This document shows, in pieces, positions 1-7,654 of a stretch of 64,000 nt of DNA. The stretch is taken from the NCBI GenBank assembly GCA_022736495.1, contig DZCR01000001.1:1-64000 (forward strand). Direction: 5' to 3'. The stretch is from Desulfobacca acetoxidans. GTDB lineage: Bacteria > Desulfobacterota > Desulfobaccia > Desulfobaccales > 0-14-0-80-60-11. Position 1 is the stretch's first letter; each line of letters begins with the position of its first letter. A program made the position numbers and the translations under genes. Under the pieces are notes generated by a model. That model was given only the letters and a program-made list of their open reading frames with translations, searched no databases and was not told the origin of the DNA.

Positions 1-1964
1 TCAAGCCCAAGGCTCTCAGCAATATCTTTTTGAGTCATTCCCTGGTCTATCATTTTCAAAATAGCATTTTTATTCCCGGTTTTTACATTTTTGAAAGTCC
101 ATACGTGACTACCTTCTGCGTCTTCAAGTAAAGCAAATTCGGTATCTGCAATAAGATGCAAGTCCCGATGCCGTATCCGGGCTTTTGTGAATTTGGCGAT
201 AAAATTACAACCATTTTCTCTCGAATAATTCTTGGGGTAATCGAGCATCAGGGAAATATCAATGTTATCTTCCCGCCCTGACGTCCCGCGCTGCTGTCCC
301 TCTTTTCCTGTATGGTGCACAAAAGCGGTTCCTATACCTGCAAACCTTAATTCCATGAAAAACTTGTTAATTGGATCCCAATCTTTCTTGCTATTCTCAT
401 CAATTCCTGGAGCTAACGACGCGATATTATCAACACACCACAATTTGATATTTTTATCTAATAAAAGTTCTTTCATTGCCTTGCGCCAATCTTCATCGAG
501 TAAGTTTGCGCTTGGTAATCCCAAATGGTTTCCGTAGTGATCTGAATAAATATAGAGTTTTGATAGGTAATTCTGTTGAACAAAGTAAGCAGTCCGTTCG
601 CTGATATCTGCCATAGTCAACTCCCCATCCAGGTAGAGGACATTGGCCGATTCTCCGGCTGCCCACGGACCAAATGCCGCGCCGCGGGCCACGCTCTCAA
701 TAATTGAAAAAGCCAGCATGGTTTTGCCGATCCCCCGCGGACCACAAATCATATTGATACTGGCCTCCATTAACCAAGGGGCGAGGTGGACTTTGCGCGA
801 AGGTATATTCAGAGCAATAAAATCCTTTGCTTCAATAACAGCATGATACAAGGTGGCTTTGGGTGGCTTCGCCTGGGCCTCTTCCCTGATTGCTTCCCGT
901 TCCGCCTGGTCGTAGTCCTGCCCATCATCTGCTGGCGGCGGCTGGGGCCGCTCATGGGTTCGCTCAATACCAAGCTCTGCCGCCGCCGCCTTGACCGCTG
1001 CCTTCACATCGCCACCATGCTCCAGGATGCAAAAGACCGAAAAAGGATTATGGGCATGGCCGTCATTCAGAGGATCGTTGCCATGGTGAGAATAACATCG
1101 CCCGGTGTCCTCAAAGATATACACCCCTGGCTCTCCAGTCGTGCTGTCCGGGGCCAGGTAACGGTTGCCCCGGGGTTGGTATTTGTTCCGGGATAGAATC
1201 GTCCCCACGTCGTAAAACGCATTGAAAGCCTCGATGACTCCGTTCCCCCCCGCTCCGCCGTTGCTCCTTGGGGAAAGCGGTGCCGACTGCATCTGCTTTT
1301 TGGATACCGGGACCTGACAGAGGCTCCGGGCCACCTCAATGAGGTGTCGGGCCTGCTCATTGGTGATGGTGGGAATTTTGGCGAAGTCACCATGGATGAC
1401 TTGATAGGGGTGCTGGTGCCGTTTGCCTCGCTTCTCTGCCAGGTGGCAGAATGATGGTGGCAACACTGCGTAACCACCCTCGCCGCGGGTTTCAATAGCG
1501 ACTTCACGGCCCATCGTATTGTCCGCCGGTGCCCAGGCAAGTTTGTCGTTAGCGACTACCAAGCCAGACCGAAAGGCCACTTGTTCCCCGTCACCTCCGG
1601 TCCGCTGGGTCGGTAATGTCTGGGCCAGTTCTCCCACCAAGGCTGCCCATTTTTCGTAAAAACCAGGGACGTCAAAATCAATGATGGTGAGGCCGCCCGA
1701 CACCTCGCCGCATACGACGGCAAATCCGGCCACAACTTCCTGGTCCCCCCACATCTTGATTTGCTCCGGGGTTGACCGTTCTGACTGGTAGGGCTTCCAT
1801 TCCTTTAGCGCCGGTTTTTTCCGACCCCTGACCGGGATGACGCTCAACCCGCCGGCCAAGTAGTCCAGGGCCGCCGCAGTCAGGGCTTGCCGGTCGGGGC
1901 TGGGGGCCGGTTCTGGCCGTACTTTTTGTTCCTGGGGGATATTTTCATAACTTGGCATCATCAT
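1..1964 (-). CDS. Primase-polymerase / RepA-like helicase fusion, 3' end cut by window edge
   Basis: Replication protein of an integrated element, predicted to prime and unwind DNA. The 654 visible codons are open with no stop. An N-terminal archaeo-eukaryotic primase-polymerase domain (roughly residues 25-215) has the acidic DFD at 96-98 and the family signature GEGGYAVLPPS at 161-171. A RecA/RepA-type ATPase follows, with Walker A GPRGIGKT (408-415), acidic strand VDN (511-513) and the HHTGK motif (550-554). The last visible residues (MTQKDIAESLG) look like the start of a helix-turn-helix. Three consecutive ATG codons start the frame (1964, 1961, 1958), with an in-frame TGA 36 bases upstream; the first is used here. 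It lies 58 bases downstream of the excisionase-like gene, on the same strand. Domain assignment is confident. That it belongs to a phage, satellite or plasmid-like element is inferred from gene content and the nearby tRNA. Confidence 0.85.
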   Translation of the reverse strand, partial: MMMPSYENIPQEQKVRPEPAPSPDRQALTAAALDYLAGGLSVIPVRGRKKPALKEWKPYQSERSTPEQIKMWGDQEVVAGFAVVCGEVSGGLTIIDFDVPGFYEKWAALVGELAQTLPTQRTGGDGEQVAFRSGLVVANDKLAWAPADNTMGREVAIETRGEGGYAVLPPSFCHLAEKRGKRHQHPYQVIHGDFAKIPTITNEQARHLIEVARSLCQVPVSKKQMQSAPLSPRSNGGAGGNGVIEAFNAFYDVGTILSRNKYQPRGNRYLAPDSTTGEPGVYIFEDTGRCYSHHGNDPLNDGHAHNPFSVFCILEHGGDVKAAVKAAAAELGIERTHERPQPPPADDGQDYDQAEREAIREEAQAKPPKATLYHAVIEAKDFIALNIPSRKVHLAPWLMEASINMICGPRGIGKTMLAFSIIESVARGAAFGPWAAGESANVLYLDGELTMADISERTAYFVQQNYLSKLYIYSDHYGNHLGLPSANLLDEDWRKAMKELLLDKNIKLWCVDNIASLAPGIDENSKKDWDPINKFFMELRFAGIGTAFVHHTGKEGQQRGTSGREDNIDISLMLDYPKNYSRENGCNFIAKFTKARIRHRDLHLIADTEFALLEDAEGSHVWTFKNVKTGNKNAILKMIDQGMTQKDIAESLGL

Positions 1965-2022
1965 AGCAGCACCAGAATAGCCACCAGGGTTGCCCGCTCA
2001 ATATTATGTGGGGGAATATTCT

Positions 2023-2283
2023 TCACCGGCCGCCCCCCCGGAGTTCTTCTATGGCCTCAGCCGCCAGGGCATCCAGATCAACCGCCTCCTGCCGGTGCTG
2101 GGCAAGGAAACGATCAAGATCAGCCCGCTTGATCATGATCTTCCCCTTTCCCCGGCGATAGAAGGGAAGCTCGCCAATCCCGATAAGACGGCGCAAGGTT
2201 CGCACACCCCAAGCCCCACCCAGGTAAGCGCTTGCACCTCCTAAATCGAAAAAGGCAGCTTCAATTTGCGGGGAAGATCGCAT
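2023..2283 (-). CDS. Excisionase/AlpA-like helix-turn-helix protein
   Basis: Small DNA-binding protein of 86 aa. The central part resembles the excisionase-family HTH_17 fold: a TLRRLIGIGELPFYRRGKGK block where a recognition helix runs into a basic wing, then IMIKRADLDRFL. Such proteins usually act as recombination directionality factors or activators in integrated elements. The ATG at 2283 is chosen over upstream in-frame codons because GGAG lies 9 bases before it and the protein then begins just before the HTH. It overlaps the end of the upstream repressor-like gene by 23 bases, which suggests translational coupling. It could equally be a plain transcription factor of the element. Confidence 0.7.
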   Translation of the reverse strand: MRSSPQIEAAFFDLGGASAYLGGAWGVRTLRRLIGIGELPFYRRGKGKIMIKRADLDRFLAQHRQEAVDLDALAAEAIEELRGGGR

Positions 2284-2461
2284 CCGGTTCAACTCCAAGT
2301 TCTTGGGTGATGATCTTCTTTTCTCTTTCAGTGGGAGAAATCCGGCCAGAAACCAGCTTAGAAAAACGATCCTCTCGAATCCCCACCTTTTGGCAAAATT
2401 CATATTGGTGGGGGAAAAGCTCCAAGACTGCGAACTTTAACCGATTATTTTTACGTGTCAT
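2261..2461 (-). CDS. Cro/CI-type (XRE) small repressor-like protein
   Basis: A 66-aa protein consisting almost entirely of a helix-turn-helix of the XRE family: YEFCQKVGIREDRFSKLVSG forms the two DNA-binding helices, and the IITQELGVEPDAIFP tail is typical of the family. AGGGAGG sits 8 bases before the ATG. A perfect 18-bp palindrome lies just upstream at 2480-2497, so autoregulation is likely. It is the first gene of a short minus-strand run followed by the excisionase-like and primase-helicase genes, a layout typical of phage or satellite early regions. Confidence 0.75.
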   Translation of the reverse strand: MTRKNNRLKFAVLELFPHQYEFCQKVGIREDRFSKLVSGRISPTEREKKIITQELGVEPDAIFPAN

Positions 2462-2479
2462 TACCCGGCCCTCCCTGAT

Positions 2480-2497
2480 GTTACATATATATGTAAC
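2480..2497. promoter_or_regulatory. Perfect 18-bp palindromic operator candidate
   Basis: GTTACATATATATGTAAC is an exact inverted repeat centred between 2488 and 2489. It lies between the repressor-like gene (start 2461) and the end of the MerR-like gene (2515). A 14/18 match occurs at 2983-3000, directly before the MerR-like start codon, so one regulator probably binds both. Confidence 0.65.
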
Positions 2498-2514
2498 TTA
2501 AGGGGCAAAAAAAA

Positions 2515-2982
2515 TTACCCTATTTCAGCAATCTTGGCGTCCACGTGTTTCTTAATAGGTGTTAAGTCTATTATCAATGCGGATTCTGCTTCCTGGTGCT
2601 TTGTCCACCAAGAAGTAGTGTTAAAAGCAAGCTTTCTGTTCTCACCTGATAAATAAAGCCAAGTGGATTTCTCGGGGTCGTGAGGGTTCGTAATCAGCAG
2701 AAACCCATTAACTTTATTCTCGGACCAATCAACAAAAAAATTCCGAAACCAGGAAAGCTTGACAATACTCTTAATAAAATCCCTGGGAATGCCAAATTTT
2801 TCCCGCAAGGCAAGGGCTAAAGCGGCCTGCAAAACGCCAGCATATGAAAACTCTCGCCGGCTGGCAAAACCAGCAGCCGACTGGATATCAGCAATTATGA
2901 CCCCGCGCTCGCACCAATCGATGATTCTTCGCTGCGATCCCCCTAGAATGCGTGCAACCTGAGGCGTGCTGAAAGTATCCAT
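2515..2982 (-). CDS. MerR-like helix-turn-helix regulator
   Basis: Probable regulator of the integrated element, 155 aa. The N-terminus (STPQVARILGGSQRRIIDWC) is a MerR-type winged helix, followed by YAGVLQAALALALREKFGIP, which resembles the dimerisation/second-helix region. The C-terminal 80 residues are not recognised. The frame stays open to 3114, but the ATG at 2982 is preferred: the extra N-terminal sequence is unlike the family and would run through the terminator at 3067-3094. An operator-like sequence occupies the 18 bases immediately before this ATG, where a ribosome-binding site would lie, so repression could act on both transcription and translation start. Confidence 0.6.
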   Translation of the reverse strand: MDTFSTPQVARILGGSQRRIIDWCERGVIIADIQSAAGFASRREFSYAGVLQAALALALREKFGIPRDFIKSIVKLSWFRNFFVDWSENKVNGFLLITNPHDPEKSTWLYLSGENRKLAFNTTSWWTKHQEAESALIIDLTPIKKHVDAKIAEIG

Positions 2983-3000
2983 GTTACACCCATATGTAGC
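2983..3000. promoter_or_regulatory. Second, imperfect copy of the operator
   Basis: GTTACACCCATATGTAGC matches the perfect palindrome at 2480-2497 in 14 of 18 positions, and the differences weaken the dyad symmetry. It abuts the ATG of the MerR-like gene on the minus strand. Confidence 0.5.
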
Positions 3001-3054
3001 AGAAAATATTATGTGCGTCAAGACAAATCTTTGTCTTGTTCTTGGACCGATTTT

Positions 3055-3094
3055 GAAAACAAAAAAGGCCCCGAATCTTTTTTCATTCGGGGCC
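3055..3094 (-). terminator. Rho-independent terminator downstream of tRNA-Ser
   Basis: On the minus strand a perfect 10-bp stem (GGCCCCGAAT / ATTCGGGGCC, 3067-3094) with an 8-base loop is followed by a run of six T and a further T-rich stretch. It ends transcription from the tRNA gene and insulates the MerR-like gene. Confidence 0.85.
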
Positions 3095-3099
3095 AGCTT

Positions 3100-3120
3100 G
3101 CACCCTATACGCACCCTATA
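3100..3120. repeat. Tandem 10-bp direct repeat beside tRNA
   Basis: GCACCCTATA occurs twice, separated by one base, between the tRNA and its terminator. It could be a recombinase arm-type site at the element boundary; that is only a guess from position. Confidence 0.35.
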
Positions 3121-3174
3121 TTTATGTGAATAAACTATGGTTATTTAGTCATTTTGCTAAGTGGTTGTTATCGT

Positions 3175-3262
3175 TGGCGGAGGGAGAGAGATTCGAACTC
3201 CCGGACCCGCGAAGGTCTGCGGTTTTCAAGACCGCTGCCTTAAACCACTCGGCCATCCCTCC
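3175..3262 (-). tRNA. tRNA-Ser (anticodon UGA)
   Basis: An 88-base class II tRNA. The acceptor stem GGAGGGA (5' end at 3262) pairs with TCCCTCC. The anticodon loop CTTGAAA gives UGA, with a long variable arm, a GTTCGAATC T-loop, and CCA encoded at 3177-3175. The 3' end faces the integrated element at 1-3.1 kb, the usual orientation for a tRNA used as an integration site. Confidence 0.95.
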
Positions 3263-3303
3263 ATAACCTGTATTTATTAACACCGGGTCTGGGGATTGTC
3301 AAG

Positions 3304-3440
3304 AAAAGGGGCGCACCTGCTTGTGCGACCACACTGAGGGCGGACACCTAGGTCCGCCCCTCCAAAAACTAAAATGATTTATTTTACTGCGACTTTGGTA
3401 TTAGTCTGCCCCGGCACAGGCGAGAGGCCTGTGCCATCAT
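3304..3440. repeat. Cluster of three short GC-rich palindromes
   Basis: The spacer between tRNA-Ser and paaK has no gene but three hairpin-forming units: GCGCAC/GTGCG (about 3310-3328), GGGCGGAC/GTCCGCCC (3338-3359) and GGCACAGGC/GCCTGTGCC (3413-3435). Close relatives occur in other spacers of this window, so they look like members of dispersed repeat families rather than local regulatory sites. Confidence 0.6.
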
Positions 3441-3482
3441 TTGCGTGCCTGCCCCTCAGGGAGAAGCGTCCATGTTATTCTC

Positions 3483-4769
3483 TTACCGGTTATCAATCAC
3501 CCGTTGGGCCTTGCCTTCGGTCCGGGGCAGGGTGTTGGGCTCCACCAGCTCCACCCGGGGCGTGACCAGCAACTCGCTCTTTAAGGCCTCGGTAATCTTT
3601 TTTTGCAATTGCTTGAGGTAGCGCAGGTCTTCCTGGAAAAAATTCTGCTGCACTTCCACTTTGACCAGCATCACATCGCTATAATCTTTCCGGCTTAACT
3701 CCACCAGGTAGTGGGTGCCCACCTCAGGCATGGCCATGAGCACCTTGTCGATCTGCATGGGGAAGATGTTGACTCCCTTGATAATGAGCATGTCGTCGGT
3801 GCGCCCCATGATGCGGGAGAGGCGGCGAAAAGGGCGGCCGCAGGCACAGGGCGCGTCGTCATAGGAGGCCAGGTCCCGGGTGCGATAGCGCAACAGTGGC
3901 ATACCTTGCCGGGTGAGGTTGGTAAAGACCAGTTCCCCCGGCACCCCCGGCGGCACAGGTTCCAGGGTGTCCGGGTCCAGGACTTCCAGCAGGAAGGCGT
4001 CTTCCCAGACGTGCATACCGTTTTGCTCCGGGCATTCAAAGGCCACGCCGGGGCCGTTCATTTCGGACAGACCGTAAGAATTGTACGCCTTGAGGCCGTA
4101 AGCGTGCTCGATGCGCCGCCGCATATCTTCGGAATGGGGCTCGGCCCCCAGAAACGCCAGCCGCAGTGGCAGGTCCCGGGGATCCAGGCCGCTGTGCGCA
4201 AAGGTGTTGAGCAGATACAGGGCATAGCTGGGGATGATATGGACCGCGCTGGTGTTGAATTGCTGCATCAACTGCACCTGGCGCTGGCTGTTGCCGGCCC
4301 CGATGGGAATGGTCAGGGCCCCCAGCCGTTCAGCGCCGTAATGAAAACCCAAGCCCCCGGTGAACAGGCCGTAACCCATCATATTCTGAAACACGTCGGT
4401 CGCCCGCATGCCGGTCATGTACAGGGAGCGGGCCACCAAATCGGCCCAGGTCTCGATATCCTGGCGGGTATAATAGATCACCGTGGCCTGGCCCGTGGTC
4501 CCGGATGAGGCGTGGAGGCGCACCATATCGGTAAGCGGCCGGGTCAACATGGAAAGCCCGTGCGTTCTCAGGTCGTCCTTGGTGGTAAAGGGAATCCGGC
4601 GGATATCCTCGACGGACCTCAGGCTGGCGGCGCCAACCCCCGCCTCTTGCAGGCGGCGGCCATAAAAGGGGCTCTGCGCAGCGCGCTGCACGGTCTGTCG
4701 CAGGCGCTCGAGCTGCAACTCTTGCAGGGCTGCGGGGTTTAGGGTTTCAAGCTCGGCATTCCAATACAC
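3483..4769 (-). CDS. paaK: Phenylacetate-CoA ligase family protein
   Basis: AMP-forming aryl-CoA ligase of the ANL superfamily, 428 aa, the usual size for PaaK. It adenylates an aromatic (or other) acid with ATP and transfers it to CoA in the cytoplasm. Visible motifs are the P-loop SSGTTG (88-93), YGLSE (232-236) and a C-terminal domain beginning after GRTDDMLIIKG. The start is GTG with AGGAG 7 bases upstream. A strong promoter lies at 4813-4841. No other phenylacetate pathway genes are near. In anaerobes these ligases often serve benzoate, phenylacetate or indoleacetate activation, so the exact substrate is open. Confidence 0.88.
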   Translation of the reverse strand: MYWNAELETLNPAALQELQLERLRQTVQRAAQSPFYGRRLQEAGVGAASLRSVEDIRRIPFTTKDDLRTHGLSMLTRPLTDMVRLHASSGTTGQATVIYYTRQDIETWADLVARSLYMTGMRATDVFQNMMGYGLFTGGLGFHYGAERLGALTIPIGAGNSQRQVQLMQQFNTSAVHIIPSYALYLLNTFAHSGLDPRDLPLRLAFLGAEPHSEDMRRRIEHAYGLKAYNSYGLSEMNGPGVAFECPEQNGMHVWEDAFLLEVLDPDTLEPVPPGVPGELVFTNLTRQGMPLLRYRTRDLASYDDAPCACGRPFRRLSRIMGRTDDMLIIKGVNIFPMQIDKVLMAMPEVGTHYLVELSRKDYSDVMLVKVEVQQNFFQEDLRYLKQLQKKITEALKSELLVTPRVELVEPNTLPRTEGKAQRVIDNR

Positions 4770-4812
4770 TGCACATCTCCTGATGGATTAGCCGCACAGC
4801 TGGCTACCGCAT

Positions 4813-4841
4813 TTTTTATGCGGTTACCATCCTGCTGTCAA
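4813..4841 (-). promoter_or_regulatory. Sigma-70 type promoter of paaK
   Basis: On the minus strand TTGACA (4841-4836) is followed after 17 bases by TAAAAA (4818-4813). The transcript would have an untranslated leader of about 40 bases before the paaK GTG. Confidence 0.6.
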
Positions 4842-4913
4842 GGGGTAGGGATTATTAAAGTTGTTGGCGCAAAGACCGATCCTCATACAAAGCAAGCGGA
4901 TAAGGGGCCATGG

Positions 4914-5321
4914 GTGGACCGGATCTTTGTCTATATCGTGCTGGTGCTGGGGGGACTGCTGGTGGCCGGCGCCTCGGGAGATTTAGTGTCCGCAGGGCGC
5001 TATGATCTGTTATGTGGCCCTGCTGAATTAGCCCAATCGGTCTCGGCTTTGGGTGATATGGTTGATGACCACCTGGCCTTACAATCAGCTTTAGCCCGGG
5101 AATATGGCTCGCCCCATATTGCTCAGGTGATTCAATTATTAGCGGAGCGTTATGATGCCGCACATCCGGTGGCGTTACCGACACCTGATTTAACTATAAA
5201 TATGCCGATCAACAACCATAATCCTCTCGATGGCGTTCTGGCGGGGGGTCGAGCTCTGGGAGGTTTTTATACACAATTATTCAATGCAATGCCTGGAGCT
5301 GTGCCCGCAGGCCTGCATTGA
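4914..5321 (+). CDS. Small membrane-anchored protein of unknown function
   Basis: Not recognised. Taking the GTG at 4914 (AAGGGG 8 bases upstream) gives 135 aa with an N-terminal hydrophobic anchor (IFVYIVLVLGGLLVAGA, about residues 4-20), followed by a soluble part without cysteines. The frame is open upstream to an ATG at 4818, but that would lie inside the divergent paaK promoter. From about 5080 the third codon positions are much richer in A/T than in the neighbours, so the gene may be acquired or poorly expressed. It is convergent with the DUF1641 gene. Whether it is truly coding is uncertain. Confidence 0.45.
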   Translation: MDRIFVYIVLVLGGLLVAGASGDLVSAGRYDLLCGPAELAQSVSALGDMVDDHLALQSALAREYGSPHIAQVIQLLAERYDAAHPVALPTPDLTINMPINNHNPLDGVLAGGRALGGFYTQLFNAMPGAVPAGLH

Positions 5322-5373
5322 GTTAATGCCCTTTCCCGGCCGGTGATTCAGTCCGTGTCTGACCCCGAACCCT

Positions 5374-6087
5374 CTAAACCCCCGACTCAGCCACCTCCGG
5401 CGGCGGCCCCGCCTTGAGTTTGCCCAGGGCCTTGGTGAGTTCCACCAGGACGCCCAGGCCCTCTTGGCATTCTCGGCTCCGCAGCCGCCAGAGCATCCCC
5501 AAAGCGCCCACCGGCTTGACCTCCTCCAGGTTGACTTCCAGGGGAACATCGGTGAGCTTGTCAAGAAAGCGGATCATCTCAGGATTCGACAATTTTTTGA
5601 CCATGCCGTGCATCAAGACGAAGCCGTCGCCCATGGCCGCAATATCCCCGGCATCATAATGCGTGGCAATCTTACCATACATTTCCAGTACCGCGGCGTT
5701 GATGCGGAATATGCCTTTGTGCTCCAGGGCATCCAGGAAGTCGATCAATTTGGGGACGCCCAACTTCAGGAGGGGCTCCATATCCCGCCACCAGTCGATG
5801 AGATTTTCCAACTGCTCCAGGGACCAGCTCAGATATTTCAGACTGGGCAGGAGCCGCTTGATGAGGGTAAAGAAGTCTTCCAACTGAAAGCCGCTCTCGA
5901 CCTCCACCAGTTCCTCGGTCAGCCTCCGGACGGCTGGTTCGGTTAAGAAGGAGAGGTCGCGGCCCAAATCGCTGAGGTTTTCCCAGGGCGCGGCAAACTT
6001 CTGCAATTGCTGCTCGACCCGGGCGACTCCATCCAACCTGGCTTCAATGCGGGCCAGTTTCTCCAGGATCAGCTCGTCGTTGGTCAT
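5374..6087 (-). CDS. DUF1641 family protein
   Basis: A 237-aa soluble helical protein of the DUF1641 family. It begins with a short coiled-coil-like segment (LEKLARIEARLDGVARVEQQLQ), and the family core follows in the second half (YDAGDIAAMGDGFVLMHGMVKKLSNPEM). These proteins are encoded beside sulfide:quinone-oxidoreductase-like flavoproteins and some formate dehydrogenases; the function is unknown. Its start codon overlaps the stop of the SQR-like gene by four bases (ATGA), indicating coupled expression and a probable shared complex. Confidence 0.8.
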   Translation of the reverse strand: MTNDELILEKLARIEARLDGVARVEQQLQKFAAPWENLSDLGRDLSFLTEPAVRRLTEELVEVESGFQLEDFFTLIKRLLPSLKYLSWSLEQLENLIDWWRDMEPLLKLGVPKLIDFLDALEHKGIFRINAAVLEMYGKIATHYDAGDIAAMGDGFVLMHGMVKKLSNPEMIRFLDKLTDVPLEVNLEEVKPVGALGMLWRLRSRECQEGLGVLVELTKALGKLKAGPPPEVAESGV

Positions 6088-7355
6088 GGCCGTTTCCTCC
6101 TGAGGGGCAGTTCAATGTCCGGAGAGAGAATGCCCCGAACCTTGCCGGCCATGACAAACTGGTTTTCCAGGGGCAAGTGGCTTCCTTTGAGCATCAGATT
6201 GTAGTAGGTCCACCGGAACATCATCTTGCCCATAAAGTTGACGAAACTCTCGCCCAGGAGGTCGAAAGGTCCCAGCCCCGGAAAGGGAAACTTGCCCGGC
6301 AAGGGCTCGATCTTGTAGTTGAAGTCCAAGAGAGACCCCTGGTTGTAGCCGGTGACCACAAAGCAGGTGGAGTGGCCGTCGTAATCCGGCTTGGGCTCAT
6401 GGCCGTCAATCTCCCGCTGCAGGTTATCCGCGACCACATCGGCCTCGTAGTGGGCCACGGACCCGGCTTTGGAAGTGGGCACATCAGCGGCGTCGCCTAC
6501 AACGTAGATATGGTCAAAATTCTTGGCCCTTAACGTAAAATTATCGGTTTCGACATACCCCATGGGGTCCCCCATTTCGCTGTCGATGATGCACTGAGCC
6601 CCGAAGTTGGGCGGAATGGAGACCAACAGATCGTAGGGGACCTCCTGGCCTTGATAAGACTTGATAATTTTTTTCTCCGAATCCACCTCGGCCAGTTGGT
6701 AATCGGGAGTTATCTGAATGTTTTTTTGTTCGCAGATTTGGCCCAGGGTCCGGGAAGCCATGGGTTTGGTAAACGCACCCGCCAGCGGCGTCACCAGCTC
6801 GATTTCCACGTTATCTCTCACCCCGTTGATGGTGAAATACCAGTCGGCCATGAAGACGAATTCCAGGGGAGCCACCGGGCACTTAAAGGGCACTTCCGCG
6901 ATGTTCACAACCACGCGGCCTTTGTCAAAATACTTCAGCTTTTCAAACAGGGCCACCGCACCCTCCGGGGTGTAGAAATTGTGAATATCCTGCCCCCAGC
7001 CAGTGGTCAGGCCCTCCACTTCTTCGGGCACGATACGGCAGCCAGTGCCCACCACCAGCCAATCATAGGGGTACGTGTCCCGCTTGGTCTTGACCTGTTT
7101 TTTAACCGGATCGATCCCGGCGATTTCATCCAGAATGAAATTGACTCCGGGTGGGACAAATTTGCTCTTGGGTTTGACGCAGTCATCCAGGGTATAAATG
7201 CCAAAGGGAATGAGGAGCCAGCCGGACTGGTAATGGTGTTGCCAATCCCAGTCGATGACGGTTATCTGCCATTCTTTCTCCGGCAGTTGTTGCCGCATTT
7301 TGGCGGCAATGATGGTGCCGCCGGTGCCATGTCCTAAAATAAGCAAATTTTTCAT
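6084..7355 (-). CDS. SQR-like FAD-dependent NAD(P)H/sulfide oxidoreductase
   Basis: Flavoprotein of the sulfide:quinone oxidoreductase/flavocytochrome c family, 423 aa. The N-terminal FAD-binding GHGTGG lies at 8-13 and the second FAD motif YVVGDAA at 284-290. Cysteines at 106, 159 (FKCP) and 331 fall where SQR enzymes place redox-active cysteines, so oxidation of sulfide or a persulfide with quinone reduction is plausible. The C-terminal region (FVNFMGKMMFRWTYYNLML) is amphipathic, as in membrane-attached SQRs. The ATG at 7355 follows GGGAGG by 8 bases; an upstream extension of 30 codons is unlikely. It forms a two-gene operon with DUF1641. The exact substrate is inferred. Confidence 0.8.
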   Translation of the reverse strand: MKNLLILGHGTGGTIIAAKMRQQLPEKEWQITVIDWDWQHHYQSGWLLIPFGIYTLDDCVKPKSKFVPPGVNFILDEIAGIDPVKKQVKTKRDTYPYDWLVVGTGCRIVPEEVEGLTTGWGQDIHNFYTPEGAVALFEKLKYFDKGRVVVNIAEVPFKCPVAPLEFVFMADWYFTINGVRDNVEIELVTPLAGAFTKPMASRTLGQICEQKNIQITPDYQLAEVDSEKKIIKSYQGQEVPYDLLVSIPPNFGAQCIIDSEMGDPMGYVETDNFTLRAKNFDHIYVVGDAADVPTSKAGSVAHYEADVVADNLQREIDGHEPKPDYDGHSTCFVVTGYNQGSLLDFNYKIEPLPGKFPFPGLGPFDLLGESFVNFMGKMMFRWTYYNLMLKGSHLPLENQFVMAGKVRGILSPDIELPLRRKRP

Positions 7356-7585
7356 GCAGATGGCCTCCCGCTTGCGGTTATTTCCTAAAGATAAGCTCTC
7401 CGGCTGGGTTTGTCTTGGCTTTGCCGCAAAAACTTTAAAAAACACCTTGTTTCCTCGCCGCTTTAGTTCTAAGGCTCCAGGGCTCCAGCCGTGCGACCAT
7501 GAGATTTTTCGGCAGGTTTTCCAATACTGTCCTGATAAACCGGAATCATTCCTGGGTTAGCTCCCGCACTGCGGGTAAAAAGAGG

Positions 7586-7614
7586 TTGACGGCTTGGGGT
7601 GGATAAGATAAAAG
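7586..7614 (+). promoter_or_regulatory. Candidate promoter of the lipoprotein-zinc ribbon genes
   Basis: TTGACG (7586-7591), 17-base spacer, TAAAAG (7609-7614). Transcription would start about 35 bases before the ATG at 7655. Confidence 0.4.
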
Positions 7615-7654
7615 TTTCTAAATCCATCCCGCAGGGTTATATGGCAAATTGATC

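Noticed and set aside
3067..3114. Longer start (3114) for the MerR-like protein
   Set aside because: It would begin upstream of a strong terminator and add 44 residues unlike any MerR protein.
1..3200. CRISPR array or defence island
   Set aside because: No regularly spaced repeats and no cas-like or restriction genes in the visible part; gene content fits an integrated replicating element.
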